Below are positions 8,546 to 17,960 of a DNA stretch of 64,000 bases, piece after piece. Below the pieces are notes generated by a model. The model ran no database searches and was not told where the DNA came from. It was given only the letters and a program-made list of their open reading frames with translations. This DNA is from Clostridia bacterium. Its GTDB lineage: Bacteria; Bacillota; Clostridia; Oscillospirales; Acutalibacteraceae. Each line of letters starts with the position of its first letter. Within the stretch, counting starts at the first letter, position 1. The stretch covers positions 1 through 64,000 of the forward strand of contig JAFQCT010000017.1 in NCBI GenBank assembly GCA_017399405.1, read 5' to 3'. The translations under genes and the position numbers were made by a program.

Positions 8546-9505
8546 ATGATTTTTTTCATAACAGTATTAAGAGCATTAGCTGCTTGCATTATTACAAATT
8601 CACATTATGTAGGTGTTTATCCGACCGATTTAATCGCTAATGGTGGATTATTTGGCGACGTGATTTTCTTTGCGGTTTCAGGTTTTTGCCTTACAAACGT
8701 AAAAAACAGTTTTCCAAAATGGTATGGTAAAAGACTTGTACGTGTTTTCCCCGCAGTATTTATAATTTCTATAATCTATATTTTGTTAGGAATTCACGAG
8801 TTTCAACCAACATTACAAGGTGTAATTGATAGTTTTATTTTACCGGTTAAATATCACTTTGTATTATCAATTATTATTTTGTATATTCCTTTCTACATTG
8901 TTATGAAAGTAGAAAAATTAAGAGAGAATATTCCTGCAGTAGCTGGAATAACGGCTCTTGTGTGGCTCGCAATTTACATATTTGTATATGATAAATCTTA
9001 CTATCATATTGATACAGTACGTGAGCCAATGATTAGATTTTTGTTCTTCTTTGCTATGCTTTTAGGTGCTTATTTCAAAGAGAATCTTGAAAAGTATCGC
9101 AATAAAAAATCAATTATTTCATGGATTTTACTTCCAATTTTGTTTGTTGCGTATTTTGCAAGCAAATTAATTTTCAGTAGAGTTGACAGTATTTCAGACT
9201 TGCAAATTGTAAATCAAATTATCTTATTTGTATTACTCGCTGTAACTTTTCGTTGTTTCATGTCAATCGACGGTTGGCTTGAAAACTTGCCAAAATGGAT
9301 AAAAGCTATAATAACGTTCGTTTCAGGAATTACTCTTGAAATATACCTTGCTCAAATTGGAATTATAGATAAACTTAATTTCTTGCCATTCCCACTGAAT
9401 TGGTTGTTAATTACCGGCGTAATCGTGTTATTAGCGTTTATTCTCAATAAATTTTCATCACTTGTTCAAAGGCCACTGTTAAAGCTTTTGAATAAAGATA
9501 AATGA
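8546..9505 (+). CDS. Acyltransferase family 3 membrane protein
   Basis: 319 residues, about ten hydrophobic segments. The start carries the family's R-x10-H pattern (RALAACIITNSH), and the second segment resembles the usual GDVIFFAVSGF. Members move acetyl or similar groups across the membrane onto sugars of surface polymers. The N-terminus is slightly short for the family, with the conserved arginine at about residue 9. It sits between the GalNAcA genes and the ATP-grasp gene, and is one of three family-3 acyltransferases in the locus. Confidence 0.8.
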   Translation: MIFFITVLRALAACIITNSHYVGVYPTDLIANGGLFGDVIFFAVSGFCLTNVKNSFPKWYGKRLVRVFPAVFIISIIYILLGIHEFQPTLQGVIDSFILPVKYHFVLSIIILYIPFYIVMKVEKLRENIPAVAGITALVWLAIYIFVYDKSYYHIDTVREPMIRFLFFFAMLLGAYFKENLEKYRNKKSIISWILLPILFVAYFASKLIFSRVDSISDLQIVNQIILFVLLAVTFRCFMSIDGWLENLPKWIKAIITFVSGITLEIYLAQIGIIDKLNFLPFPLNWLLITGVIVLLAFILNKFSSLVQRPLLKLLNKDK

Positions 9506-9512
9506 GGTAATT

Positions 9513-10409
9513 ATGATGATTGATTTAAAAAAAATAATAAAAGCAGATTTTAGACGAAATATGAGATATATCTTTTCTTTTATGCCTGATAAAATGTACC
9601 TGCAGCTTCATTACTTTTTGATTTTAGGAAAATTTATTAATTTTAAAAATCCAAAAACATATACTGAAAAACTTCAGTGGTTAAAAGTTAATAATAGAAG
9701 ACCTGAATATAGTAAATTGGTTGATAAACTTGCGGTTCGTGAGCATATTGCAGAAGTTTGGGGCGAAGAACATCTTTTCCAACTTCTTGGTGTATGGGAT
9801 TCATTTGACGCTATTGATTTTGACAGTCTTCCTGAACAGTTTGTATTAAAATGCAATCACGATTCAGGAAGCACAAAGGTTATTAAGAGTAAAAGTGCTT
9901 TAACACAAGATGATTTTGATGAATTAAAAGCTCATTTTACTAAACGACTAGACCGCGAATATTTTTATGCCGGTCGTGAATATCCGTACAAGGGACTTCC
10001 ACGTCACATAATGGCAGAGGCGTTTATGGTTGATGAATCAGCACCTGAAAAAGCAATTGAAGATTATAAGTTTTTCTGTTTCAATGGTGAACCTAAAATT
10101 ATGTTTGTTGCAACCGAAAGAAATATAGATGTTAAGTTTGATTTCTTCGATATGGATTTCAATCATCTTGATATTGTCAATATCCATCCACAGTCAGGTA
10201 AAGAGATTCCAAAACCTGAAAAGTTTGAAGAAATGAAAGAAATTGCAGCAAAACTTTCCCAGGGAATGCCACAAGTGCGTATTGATTTATATGAACTTAA
10301 CGGTAAATTGTATTTTGGTGAATATACTTTCTTCCACGGTGGTGGATTCTGTGTGTGGGAACCGATGGAATGGGAGAAAAAACTTGGCGATTGGATAGAC
10401 CTTACATAA
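9513..10409 (+). CDS. TupA-like ATP-grasp ligase
   Basis: 298 residues matching the ATP-grasp family named after TupA, which is linked to teichuronopeptide synthesis (uronic-acid polymer bearing amide-linked amino acids). Family landmarks are KLVDKLAVREHI, FVLKCNHDSGS (ATP binding), EDYKFFCFNGEPK and VRIDLYELNGKLYFGEYTF (metal/ATP residues), in the expected order. No signal peptide is seen, so it should work in the cytoplasm on nucleotide- or lipid-linked sugars. It lies directly after genes that make an N-acetylated uronic acid, which would give it a carboxylate to amidate. The amino-acid partner cannot be read from the sequence. Confidence 0.8.
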   Translation: MMIDLKKIIKADFRRNMRYIFSFMPDKMYLQLHYFLILGKFINFKNPKTYTEKLQWLKVNNRRPEYSKLVDKLAVREHIAEVWGEEHLFQLLGVWDSFDAIDFDSLPEQFVLKCNHDSGSTKVIKSKSALTQDDFDELKAHFTKRLDREYFYAGREYPYKGLPRHIMAEAFMVDESAPEKAIEDYKFFCFNGEPKIMFVATERNIDVKFDFFDMDFNHLDIVNIHPQSGKEIPKPEKFEEMKEIAAKLSQGMPQVRIDLYELNGKLYFGEYTFFHGGGFCVWEPMEWEKKLGDWIDLT

Positions 10410-10444
10410 TTCGATTTTTAGACTTTTAAATTAGGGTGGTTAAA

Positions 10445-11563
10445 ATGGAACCTTTTCGTGTTTTGCATATTGTTACATCCATGGAATTGGGTGGAATTGA
10501 AAATTTTATTATGGTTAACTATAGAAATATTGACAGAACACGTGTCCAATTTGATTTCTTAAAGCATCGCGATTCTCATGATTTCTTTGATGATGAAATT
10601 TTAGATTTAGGTGGAAAAATATATAGTGTTCCTCCAATCAATCCTTTAAGACAAAAACAGTATAATCAGGTAGTTTCGAATTTTTTTAACGAGCATAAGC
10701 AAATGTATTCTATTGTGCATTCACACATTAATACTTACAGTGCATATCCTTTACGCATTGCCAAGGACGAGAATGTTGCTGTGAGAATAGCTCATGCTCA
10801 CGCTACAACCTCAAAACTTGATTTTAAAACACCTTTTAGAATTTATACAAAAAAAACAATCAATAAATATGTAACTGACGCTTTCGCTTGTTCAAATGAA
10901 GCTGGTAAGTGGTTGTTTGGAAATCTACCATATACTGTGATTCCTAATGCTATCGATTCAGAGTTGTATTTACCGAAAGACAATATTCGTAAAGACGTAC
11001 GTGAGGAACTGGGTATAACTGATAAGTTCGTAATTGGTATGGTAGCAAACTTCAAATCTGTAAAAAATCATAAATTTATGATAGAAGTTTTTTCAGACGT
11101 GCTAAAAAGGATACCCAATGCATGTCTTGTGCTTGTAGGTCATGGTGAAATGAAACAAAGTATTGAGAAAATGGTTGCGGAAAAAAATCTTAGTAATAGA
11201 GTTATATTTACTGGGTTGCGTAAAGATGTAAGTCGTATTTTGCAAGGTCTTGATGTTTTTGTTTTGCCATCTATTTCAGAAGGATTTCCCATTTCGGTGT
11301 TGGAAGCTGAGGCGGTAGGTGTTCCTTGTGTGATTTCTACTGGCGTGCCAACAGATGTTAAACTTTTTGAAGCAATGGATACATTTTTTGTGTCAATCGA
11401 AGATAAAAATGCTTGGGTTGATGAAATCGTTTCTTTACAACAAACTACAAGAAGAAGCTGGGCGAAAGAGATTTCAAAAACCCAATATGACGTAAAAAAT
11501 AATGCAAAAAAATTAATGGAGTTTTATGAAAGCAAGCACAGAATGTGTGAAAATCTTAAGTAG
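10445..11563 (+). CDS. GT4-family glycosyltransferase
   Basis: A 372-residue GT-B enzyme. The start VLHIVTSMELGGIENFI is a typical GT4 donor/acceptor loop, and the C-terminal domain has FVLPSISEGFPISVLEAEA, with the two glutamates of the E-x7-E motif. The ATG at 10445 is preferred over an in-frame GTG at 10436 because AGGGTGG lies six bases before it. It resembles EpsF/Cap1F-type capsular transferases. From here to about 17939 the DNA looks more AT-rich than the sugar-nucleotide genes, as is common for the specificity part of such loci. Confidence 0.82.
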   Translation: MEPFRVLHIVTSMELGGIENFIMVNYRNIDRTRVQFDFLKHRDSHDFFDDEILDLGGKIYSVPPINPLRQKQYNQVVSNFFNEHKQMYSIVHSHINTYSAYPLRIAKDENVAVRIAHAHATTSKLDFKTPFRIYTKKTINKYVTDAFACSNEAGKWLFGNLPYTVIPNAIDSELYLPKDNIRKDVREELGITDKFVIGMVANFKSVKNHKFMIEVFSDVLKRIPNACLVLVGHGEMKQSIEKMVAEKNLSNRVIFTGLRKDVSRILQGLDVFVLPSISEGFPISVLEAEAVGVPCVISTGVPTDVKLFEAMDTFFVSIEDKNAWVDEIVSLQQTTRRSWAKEISKTQYDVKNNAKKLMEFYESKHRMCENLK

Positions 11564-11622
11564 TATCTATTGATTTAAAGATTAAATATAATCCTAATCG
11601 AATTGTTTGAAAGGTTTTAACA

Positions 11623-12897
11623 ATGAAAATATTAGTATTGTCCAGTTCATCATGGACCAACGATAATAGCTTTGGCAATTCCTTTGAAAATATTTTTGAG
11701 GGAATCCCAGATGTTGAAATAGCAAATATTTACTGTAAATACGGTAATCCGAAAACGAATCTTGTTTCAAGATTTTTTCAGATTACCGAAAAATCATTGC
11801 TTAAAAATTTGAAAAATCCCAAAATATCGGCAGGAAAAGAAGTTTTTATGGATGAAACTGCTTATACTGATGTGGTCGAACCGAAATCGGCAAATCTTGC
11901 CCGTAAAAAAAGATGGATAATAATGTTTTGGGCAAGAGATTTAATATGGAAATTCAGTCGTTGGAAATCGCCTGAACTAAAAAAGTTTATTGATGATTTC
12001 AAACCTGATATAATTTTCCAACCAATTTATTATGTAAGCCATATGAATAGAATTGCTAAATTCATTAAGAAGTATACGGGCGTCCCAATGTATGGTTATG
12101 TTTCTGACGATGTTTATACACTGAAACAGTTTTCATTGTCACCGCTTTATTGGATTAACAGATTTATTTGCAGAAGAAATGTAAAAAAAGTTATAAAGCA
12201 GTGTGAAATTCTTTACACAATTTCTGAAGTTCAGCGTGCAGAGTATGAAAAAATTTTTAAAATTCCTTGCAAGATTTTAACTAAATCTGCCAATTTTGAT
12301 GAGCCCGCTGAAGTTAAAGAAGAGTATAATAAACCATTGCAGTTTATTTATACAGGAAATATTGGCATTAAGCGGTGGAAATCCCTTGCAATTATTGCAG
12401 ATGCATTAAAAGAGATTAACAAAGACGGCATTAAGGCAGAAATGAAAATATATACTGGCGGTCTTGTGACTGATGAAATCAGTAAAGCCCTCAATATTGA
12501 AAACACATCAAAAATTATGGGATTTGTTTCTTCTAGTGAAATTTCAAGAATTCAGCGTGATGCTGATGTGCTCGTTCATGTTGAGTCGTCTTCACTACAG
12601 AGCAGATTGTGGGTGCGTCAGTCATTCTCAACAAAAATTGTTGACTATCTTAAAATTGCAAGACCAATTCTTGCAGTAGGTCCTAAAGAAGTAGCATCTA
12701 TTGAGCACTTAATCAGAAATGATTGTGCAATTATTGCTGATAATAAGGACGAGCTTATTGAAAAACTCAATGAAGTTATAAATGATAATAGTAAATTAAC
12801 TGAAATAGCACTTAAGGGCTATGAATGTGGTAAAAAATATCACAATAAAGCTGACTACAATAAAATGTTGTCAGAGGATTTAAGAAGTAAATTATAA
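11623..12897 (+). CDS. Probable GT-B glycosyltransferase
   Basis: 424 residues. The start MKILVLSSSSWTNDNSFGN and the C-terminal half (LQFIYTGNIGIKRWKSLAII, then ADVLVHVESSS and FSTKIVDYLKIARPILAVG) fit a two-domain GT-B transferase. The usual EGxPxxxLEAMA motif is replaced by VESSSLQSRLWVRQSFSTK, so it belongs to a divergent branch. A 59-base gap separates it from the previous gene, with no terminator visible. Function inside the operon is inferred from position; the donor is unknown. Confidence 0.65.
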   Translation: MKILVLSSSSWTNDNSFGNSFENIFEGIPDVEIANIYCKYGNPKTNLVSRFFQITEKSLLKNLKNPKISAGKEVFMDETAYTDVVEPKSANLARKKRWIIMFWARDLIWKFSRWKSPELKKFIDDFKPDIIFQPIYYVSHMNRIAKFIKKYTGVPMYGYVSDDVYTLKQFSLSPLYWINRFICRRNVKKVIKQCEILYTISEVQRAEYEKIFKIPCKILTKSANFDEPAEVKEEYNKPLQFIYTGNIGIKRWKSLAIIADALKEINKDGIKAEMKIYTGGLVTDEISKALNIENTSKIMGFVSSSEISRIQRDADVLVHVESSSLQSRLWVRQSFSTKIVDYLKIARPILAVGPKEVASIEHLIRNDCAIIADNKDELIEKLNEVINDNSKLTEIALKGYECGKKYHNKADYNKMLSEDLRSKL

Positions 12898-12935
12898 TTG
12901 TATGAAACTAGTTTTTAAGAAAGGAGTGTAATTTT

Positions 12936-13994
12936 ATGGTTTTCTATTTTATCAACATTGTTTTGATAATAGGGTGGAGTTTTATTTTGTTAAAAAATAA
13001 ACCAAGTGATAAGAAAAAGAAAATATATTGCGGAATTGTTGCACTCCAGTGGATTGTACTTTCGGGCTTGCGTGATTGGTCTATTGGTGCAGATACATAT
13101 GCATATTATATCGCATTTGAAAGGGATAAGAGTTTGTCCTGGAGTCAAATTCTTACTAGATGTTGGGACTATCTCTTTAATGACTTAGTTACAAAAGACC
13201 CTGGTTATTATTTGCTTCAAAAGATATTTCAAGTTTTTTCAGATGATTATCAGGTTTTCTTAATTTTTATTGCAGTTCTTTTTACAGGATTAATGGCACG
13301 TTGGATTTATAAGTATTCATCAATGCCTGAATTAAGTTTTATAATTTATTCAACATTATTCTATTCTTTTTATGCTGTCACAGGACACAGACAAACAATT
13401 GCAACCGCATTAATTGTATTTATAGGATATGAATTGGCACAAAAGAAGAAGTTCTTGCAATTTGCAATAGTTGCGTTTGTTGCATATATGATACATAAAT
13501 CGTCCGTTGTATTTATATTGTTCGCTATAATTGCAAATATAAATCTCTCTTTCATATATGTTGTAGTAATGTCGGGTGCTATATTGTTAGTTTCTTTACT
13601 AGGTATTCGATTATATGGTCCTGTTGCGTTGGCACTTGGTTTTGAAGAAGAAGCGTTAGATAGTGTTGGCGGAGCTAATACATACGCGTTAGTCCTTTTA
13701 ATTTTTTGCTTGATTACATTTTGTTTGTATCCGTGGATAAGTAAAAATCGTTTAGATGCTAAGAATCTATACAACATGACCTTTTTAACTACGGCGTCTA
13801 CACTGCTTATTTTCCAACATCAAGGATTTATGCGTATTCAACAATATTATTCCTTAATTATTATGATAACAGCACCAGAGATAATATTGTCTGTTGAGAA
13901 AAAATATCGCCCATTTGTATATTGGGCAATGATTGCTGTTCTTGTAGCACATTTGCTAAGGAGTGGAGCAAAATACGAATTTTTCTTCATGTAA
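12936..13994 (+). CDS. EpsG-family polysaccharide polymerase (Wzy-like), first copy
   Basis: A 352-residue polytopic membrane protein with about ten hydrophobic segments. The EpsG-type landmarks are LRDWSIGADTYAYYIAFE after the second segment and GHRQTIATALIVFIGY in the middle, the arginine-bearing loops typical of this Wzy-like family. It would join lipid-linked repeats on the outer face. AAGGAG precedes the ATG. A second EpsG-like gene lies at 21974, an unusual duplication of function in one operon. The two proteins look only distantly alike. Confidence 0.75.
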   Translation: MVFYFINIVLIIGWSFILLKNKPSDKKKKIYCGIVALQWIVLSGLRDWSIGADTYAYYIAFERDKSLSWSQILTRCWDYLFNDLVTKDPGYYLLQKIFQVFSDDYQVFLIFIAVLFTGLMARWIYKYSSMPELSFIIYSTLFYSFYAVTGHRQTIATALIVFIGYELAQKKKFLQFAIVAFVAYMIHKSSVVFILFAIIANINLSFIYVVVMSGAILLVSLLGIRLYGPVALALGFEEEALDSVGGANTYALVLLIFCLITFCLYPWISKNRLDAKNLYNMTFLTTASTLLIFQHQGFMRIQQYYSLIIMITAPEIILSVEKKYRPFVYWAMIAVLVAHLLRSGAKYEFFFM

Positions 13995-14027
13995 TTGTCT
14001 CAATATGAAAAAAAGATTGGTGAAAAG

Positions 14028-15236
14028 ATGAAAGTATTGCAAATAAACGCTATTTATGGTTTTAGCAGTACGGGTAAGACCGCATTAGAGTTAAATGATG
14101 CTTTAATTGAAAAAGGCCATGAAAGCATAGTTGTAACAACTAAAGCAAGTAGTGGTGTCAATAATGCCTATATTATGGGCAATAAAATAGACTGGCTTTT
14201 TCACGGCTTATTCTCAAGATTGTTTGGATTGCAAGGCTATTTTTCATTTATTAGTACAAAAAAATTGATAAACTTTATTAAAAAAGAAAAGCCAGATGTA
14301 ATTCATTTAAGAAATTTACATGCAAACTATATTAATGTGCCTGTACTGTTAAAATATATTGCCAAAAATGATATACCTACAGTTGTAACTTTGCATGATT
14401 GTTGGTTTTTTACAGGTAAATGTTGTCATTATACAGCTGATAATTGTTTTAAATGGACTGAAAAATGTGATAATTGTCCTGCATTGAAAAAGTATAATAA
14501 AAGTTGGTTTTTTGATTTTTCTCGGAAAATGTTTAATGATAAAAAGAAACTTTTTGGTAATATTTCCAATCTAACAGTTGTAACAGTATCAGATTGGCTT
14601 TTAGGGGAAGTGAAAAAATCACCAATTTTTAAAAATGCTGAAAAAAAACGTATTTATAATTGGATTGATACAGATAAATTTGTTCAAACCGATTCTAAAC
14701 AATTGAAAAAGAATCTTGGTCTTGAAAATAAAAAAGTTTTGTTATGCGTAGCAGGTGGATGGACAAAAGAAAAAGGGTTTGAAACTGTAGTTAAACTTTC
14801 ACAAAAACTTAACGAAGATGAAAGAATACTTCTTGTTGGTATTGTATATGATAAATCTGCTTTGAACGAAAAAATTATAAACGTGCCTGCAACAGAGTCT
14901 GTTGATGAGTTGATTGGCTATTATTCTATGGCAGATGTGTTTGTTCAGCCATCGATTCAGGAAACCTTTGGAAAGGTTGTGGCTGAATCTCTTTCTTGCG
15001 GAACACCTGCAGTTTGTTTTGCGTCAACTGCAAACCCTGAACTTGTAAAGGATGGTTGCGGTGCTTCAGTACCAGTAGGTGATATTGATTCTATGCTTAA
15101 AGAAATTCGTAATATATTAGATAACGGAAAAGAAAAGTATTCAACTAATTGTCGTAATTTTGCGGTTGATAATTTCAATAAAGAAAAGAATATTCAAGAA
15201 TATTTTGATTTATACGAAAAATTTATAGGAGAATAA
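14028..15236 (+). CDS. GT4-family glycosyltransferase (WcaC-like), paralogue of 19510
   Basis: A 402-residue GT-B enzyme. It shares long stretches with the product of 19510: the start MKVLQINAIYG/MKIVQVNSVYN, LFSRLFGLQGYFS, VIHLRNLHANYIN and ETFGKVVAESLSCGTPAV. Both carry a cysteine cluster after HD(C/F)WFxTG (KCCHY, NCFKW, KCDNCP), a feature of this capsular subfamily. The ATG at 14028 is chosen because its N-terminus then matches the paralogue and GGTGAAAAG precedes it; an in-frame TTG exists at 13995. It follows an EpsG-like polymerase directly. Confidence 0.82.
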   Translation: MKVLQINAIYGFSSTGKTALELNDALIEKGHESIVVTTKASSGVNNAYIMGNKIDWLFHGLFSRLFGLQGYFSFISTKKLINFIKKEKPDVIHLRNLHANYINVPVLLKYIAKNDIPTVVTLHDCWFFTGKCCHYTADNCFKWTEKCDNCPALKKYNKSWFFDFSRKMFNDKKKLFGNISNLTVVTVSDWLLGEVKKSPIFKNAEKKRIYNWIDTDKFVQTDSKQLKKNLGLENKKVLLCVAGGWTKEKGFETVVKLSQKLNEDERILLVGIVYDKSALNEKIINVPATESVDELIGYYSMADVFVQPSIQETFGKVVAESLSCGTPAVCFASTANPELVKDGCGASVPVGDIDSMLKEIRNILDNGKEKYSTNCRNFAVDNFNKEKNIQEYFDLYEKFIGE

Positions 15237-15237
15237 G

Positions 15238-16359
15238 ATGAAATATCTGGCTTTTTATGACGTCAATGGCTTTGATGATGAGAAAAGAAATTATGTTCTT
15301 GCGGCGACAAATAAAATACAGTATATTTGCGAGTGTTTAGAAAAAAATAACATTCATTGTGATATTATATCTTCCAGTTATACTTATGGAAAAAGAAATG
15401 TGTCTGGCAGAAGAATGAGATTGTCAGAGTATATTACCCTAGATATGCCGTTTTCCATTGGAAGAAAAAATAAAGTTTTCGAGATTATTAACCGTTGGCA
15501 AATGAAAGCAAGCATATTTTTGAGATTGCTCAAAATAAAAAAGAATGAAACTTTAATTGTGTATCACTCTCTTTTTTATATGAATCTTGTTTCTTTTCTT
15601 AAAAAGATAAAGAAGTTTAAATTAGTTGTTGAAGCAGAAGAAATCTATGGTGACGTAATTGGAAATAAGAAGGTCTCACAAAAAGAAATTGAGTTTTTTG
15701 AAAGTGCTGACGCTTACATTTTCCCAACTGAATTGCTTGATGAAAAAATTAATATAAACAAAAAACCAAGTGTTATTATTTATGGAACATACAAAGTAGA
15801 AGAGGATAGAAAATGTAAGTTTGATGATGGTAAAACTCATATTGTTTATGCAGGTACATTTGACCCACGAAAAGGTGGAGTACAAGCAACACTTTCAGCA
15901 ATTCCTTATCTAAATTCAAAATACCATATGCACATCATAGGTTTTGGTAATAAAGAAGACACTGAAAGCGTAAAAAATGAGATTGAAAGATTATCGCAAA
16001 TTTATGAGTGCAAAGTTACTTACGATGGTATGTTGATAGGAGAAGATTATATAAGATTTTTACAAAGTTGTAATATTGGCATGAGTACACAAAATCCAGA
16101 AGGCGAGTTTAATGACACATCATTTCCATCAAAAATTCTTTCATATCTTGCTAACGGACTTCACGTAGTGTCAGTTAGAATTCCAGTAGTGGAAAATGCC
16201 GAAATTGGCTCAATTATACATTATTATAATGAAAATAATGGCAAACAAATCGCAGATGCAATTTTAGATATTAGTATGAACGCATCATACAACAGTCGAA
16301 AGATAATTAAAAATCTTAATAATGAGTTTGTTGCTACAATTAAAAATATATTGGAGTAG
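15238..16359 (+). CDS. Probable glycosyltransferase (GT-B)
   Basis: 373 residues, starting one base after the previous stop. The C-terminal half has a Rossmann-like start (THIVYAGTFDPRKGGVQATL) and a late SFPSKILSYLANGLHVVSV segment, where GT4 enzymes place their donor-binding helix. The N-terminal domain has no recognisable signature. It was probably acquired with the surrounding specificity genes. I cannot give donor or acceptor, and a non-catalytic role cannot be excluded. Confidence 0.65.
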   Translation: MKYLAFYDVNGFDDEKRNYVLAATNKIQYICECLEKNNIHCDIISSSYTYGKRNVSGRRMRLSEYITLDMPFSIGRKNKVFEIINRWQMKASIFLRLLKIKKNETLIVYHSLFYMNLVSFLKKIKKFKLVVEAEEIYGDVIGNKKVSQKEIEFFESADAYIFPTELLDEKININKKPSVIIYGTYKVEEDRKCKFDDGKTHIVYAGTFDPRKGGVQATLSAIPYLNSKYHMHIIGFGNKEDTESVKNEIERLSQIYECKVTYDGMLIGEDYIRFLQSCNIGMSTQNPEGEFNDTSFPSKILSYLANGLHVVSVRIPVVENAEIGSIIHYYNENNGKQIADAILDISMNASYNSRKIIKNLNNEFVATIKNILE

Positions 16360-16364
16360 GTTAT

Positions 16365-16904
16365 ATGTTTTTATTATTTGACCGAGTTGTTCAAAAGATA
16401 ATTCGTAGTTATAAAAAAGCAGTTTTCAGAAAAACAATAAAATGTCCGCACAATGATTTTAAATTGGTGGGAAATGTAACATTAATAAATAAGAATATAA
16501 AACTTGGAAAGAATGTTACCATTTATCCTGGCGTTATGTTTTGGGGGGATGGTGAAATTGCAATTGGTGATAATGTTGACATTGGTAAAGATACAGTAAT
16601 TTATGCTACTAAAAATCGGGGAGGGGTCACTATTGGTAAAAATACAGTGATTGCGGCTCAATCATATATTATTGACTGTGATCACGGAACCAAGGTGGGT
16701 ATACCTATTGTCGAACAAGAGGATACGGTATCCTCTATAAATATAGGCGAAGATGTTTGGCTAGCAGCTAATGTTACAGTTTTAAAAGGCAGTAAAATAG
16801 GTGACGGTGCTGTAATCGGTGCAAAAGCACTCGTTAAAGGTGCTATTCCTGAAAATGCTATTGCAGTGGGAGTTCCTGCAAAAATTTTAAAATATAGAGA
16901 GTAA
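16365..16904 (+). CDS. Hexapeptide-repeat acetyltransferase (WcaF/Maa-type)
   Basis: 179 residues, mostly left-handed beta-helix. Repeats such as IKLGKNVTIYPGV, IAIGDNVDIGKDTVI, VTIGKNTVIAAQS and INIGEDVWLAANVTVLKGSKIGDGA are easy to follow. DCDHGTK supplies the catalytic histidine of this family. The end NAIAVGVPAKILK is the usual cap. It would acetylate a sugar with acetyl-CoA in the cytoplasm, before export. It sits between two glycosyltransferase genes. Confidence 0.85.
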   Translation: MFLLFDRVVQKIIRSYKKAVFRKTIKCPHNDFKLVGNVTLINKNIKLGKNVTIYPGVMFWGDGEIAIGDNVDIGKDTVIYATKNRGGVTIGKNTVIAAQSYIIDCDHGTKVGIPIVEQEDTVSSINIGEDVWLAANVTVLKGSKIGDGAVIGAKALVKGAIPENAIAVGVPAKILKYRE

Positions 16905-16922
16905 GTAGGTTGGATTCAGTTT

Positions 16923-17939
16923 ATGAGAAAAAGTAAAATAGATATACCAGTAGCGTTAGTTTTTTTTAATAGACCGGAACAATTTGAAAAAGTTTTTGAA
17001 ACAGTAAAAAAAGCAGCACCTTCAAAACTTTTTCTTATACAGGATGGTGCCCGTGAAAACAATGCAAATGATGTAGAAAATATAAAAAAATGTCGTGAAG
17101 TTCTTAAAGGGATAGATTGGGAATGTGAAATAAACGAGGATTTTTCAGAAGAAAATCTCGGTTGTGGCAAACGTATTTACACAGGTCTTTCAAAATGCTT
17201 TCAAAAGGTTGACCGCTTAATAATTTTAGAAGACGATTGTTTGCCGTCACAAAGCTTCTTTCCTTTCTGTGCTGAACTGCTGGAAAAATACAAGAATGAT
17301 GAACGTGTTGGTTTAATTACAGGGATGAATCACTTGAATACATACGATAGTGTTGAAAGTGACTATTTCTTTTCTGAAGTAGGGTCAATTGCTGGTTGGG
17401 CAACTTGGAAACGTTCTTGGGAATCAACCTCTTTTGATTTGAATGAGGTGGCAAATGATACTGAGGCAATGCGTTTGTTGAAAATGTATCAAACATATGC
17501 TCATACAAGAAACAGTACCTATGATAATGTTGTGGCTAAAAAACAAATTTTAGATAATGGCGGAAAACTTACATCATGGTCAACCCAGTTCGGTATAATG
17601 CAGGTTCTTAACTCTAAACTTATTATCGCACCAAAAGTAAATCTTATGTCAAATATCGGATTAACTGCTGAATCTGCAAATAGTGTAAGCAACATTAAAT
17701 TTGTTCCAAGAGGATTAAGACCTTTATATCAACTTAAACTCTATGAAATGGAGTTTCCATTAAAACATCCTAAATACGTATTCAATGATATCGAATATTG
17801 CCATAAGGTTGACAGACTAATGAGACCAAATAAATTGATTTCTAAATACAGAAAAGCAGAGTCAATTTTTTTGCGTATTATATATGGTGATTTTAAAAAC
17901 CTTATTAAGAAATTTAAGAAAAAGGTATTAAAAAAATAG
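16923..17939 (+). CDS. GT-A type glycosyltransferase (GNT-I-like)
   Basis: 338 residues. The start (DIPVALVFFNRPEQFEKV) and the acidic metal-binding motif LIILEDDCLPSQSFF (about residues 99-113) fit the GT-A fold group that includes GNT-I/POMGnT-like and bacterial capsular transferases. SIAGWATWKRSWES is also typical of this bacterial subfamily. The ribosome site is weak. It is the only clear GT-A enzyme in the locus; the rest of the transferases are GT-B. Donor unknown. Confidence 0.75.
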   Translation: MRKSKIDIPVALVFFNRPEQFEKVFETVKKAAPSKLFLIQDGARENNANDVENIKKCREVLKGIDWECEINEDFSEENLGCGKRIYTGLSKCFQKVDRLIILEDDCLPSQSFFPFCAELLEKYKNDERVGLITGMNHLNTYDSVESDYFFSEVGSIAGWATWKRSWESTSFDLNEVANDTEAMRLLKMYQTYAHTRNSTYDNVVAKKQILDNGGKLTSWSTQFGIMQVLNSKLIIAPKVNLMSNIGLTAESANSVSNIKFVPRGLRPLYQLKLYEMEFPLKHPKYVFNDIEYCHKVDRLMRPNKLISKYRKAESIFLRIIYGDFKNLIKKFKKKVLKK

Positions 17940-17960
17940 ATTAAATGTAGATGAAGTAAT

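Noticed and set aside
13370-13777. 135-codon open frame opposite the EpsG-like gene
   Set aside because: Antisense shadow with no start signal; the plus-strand membrane protein explains the region.
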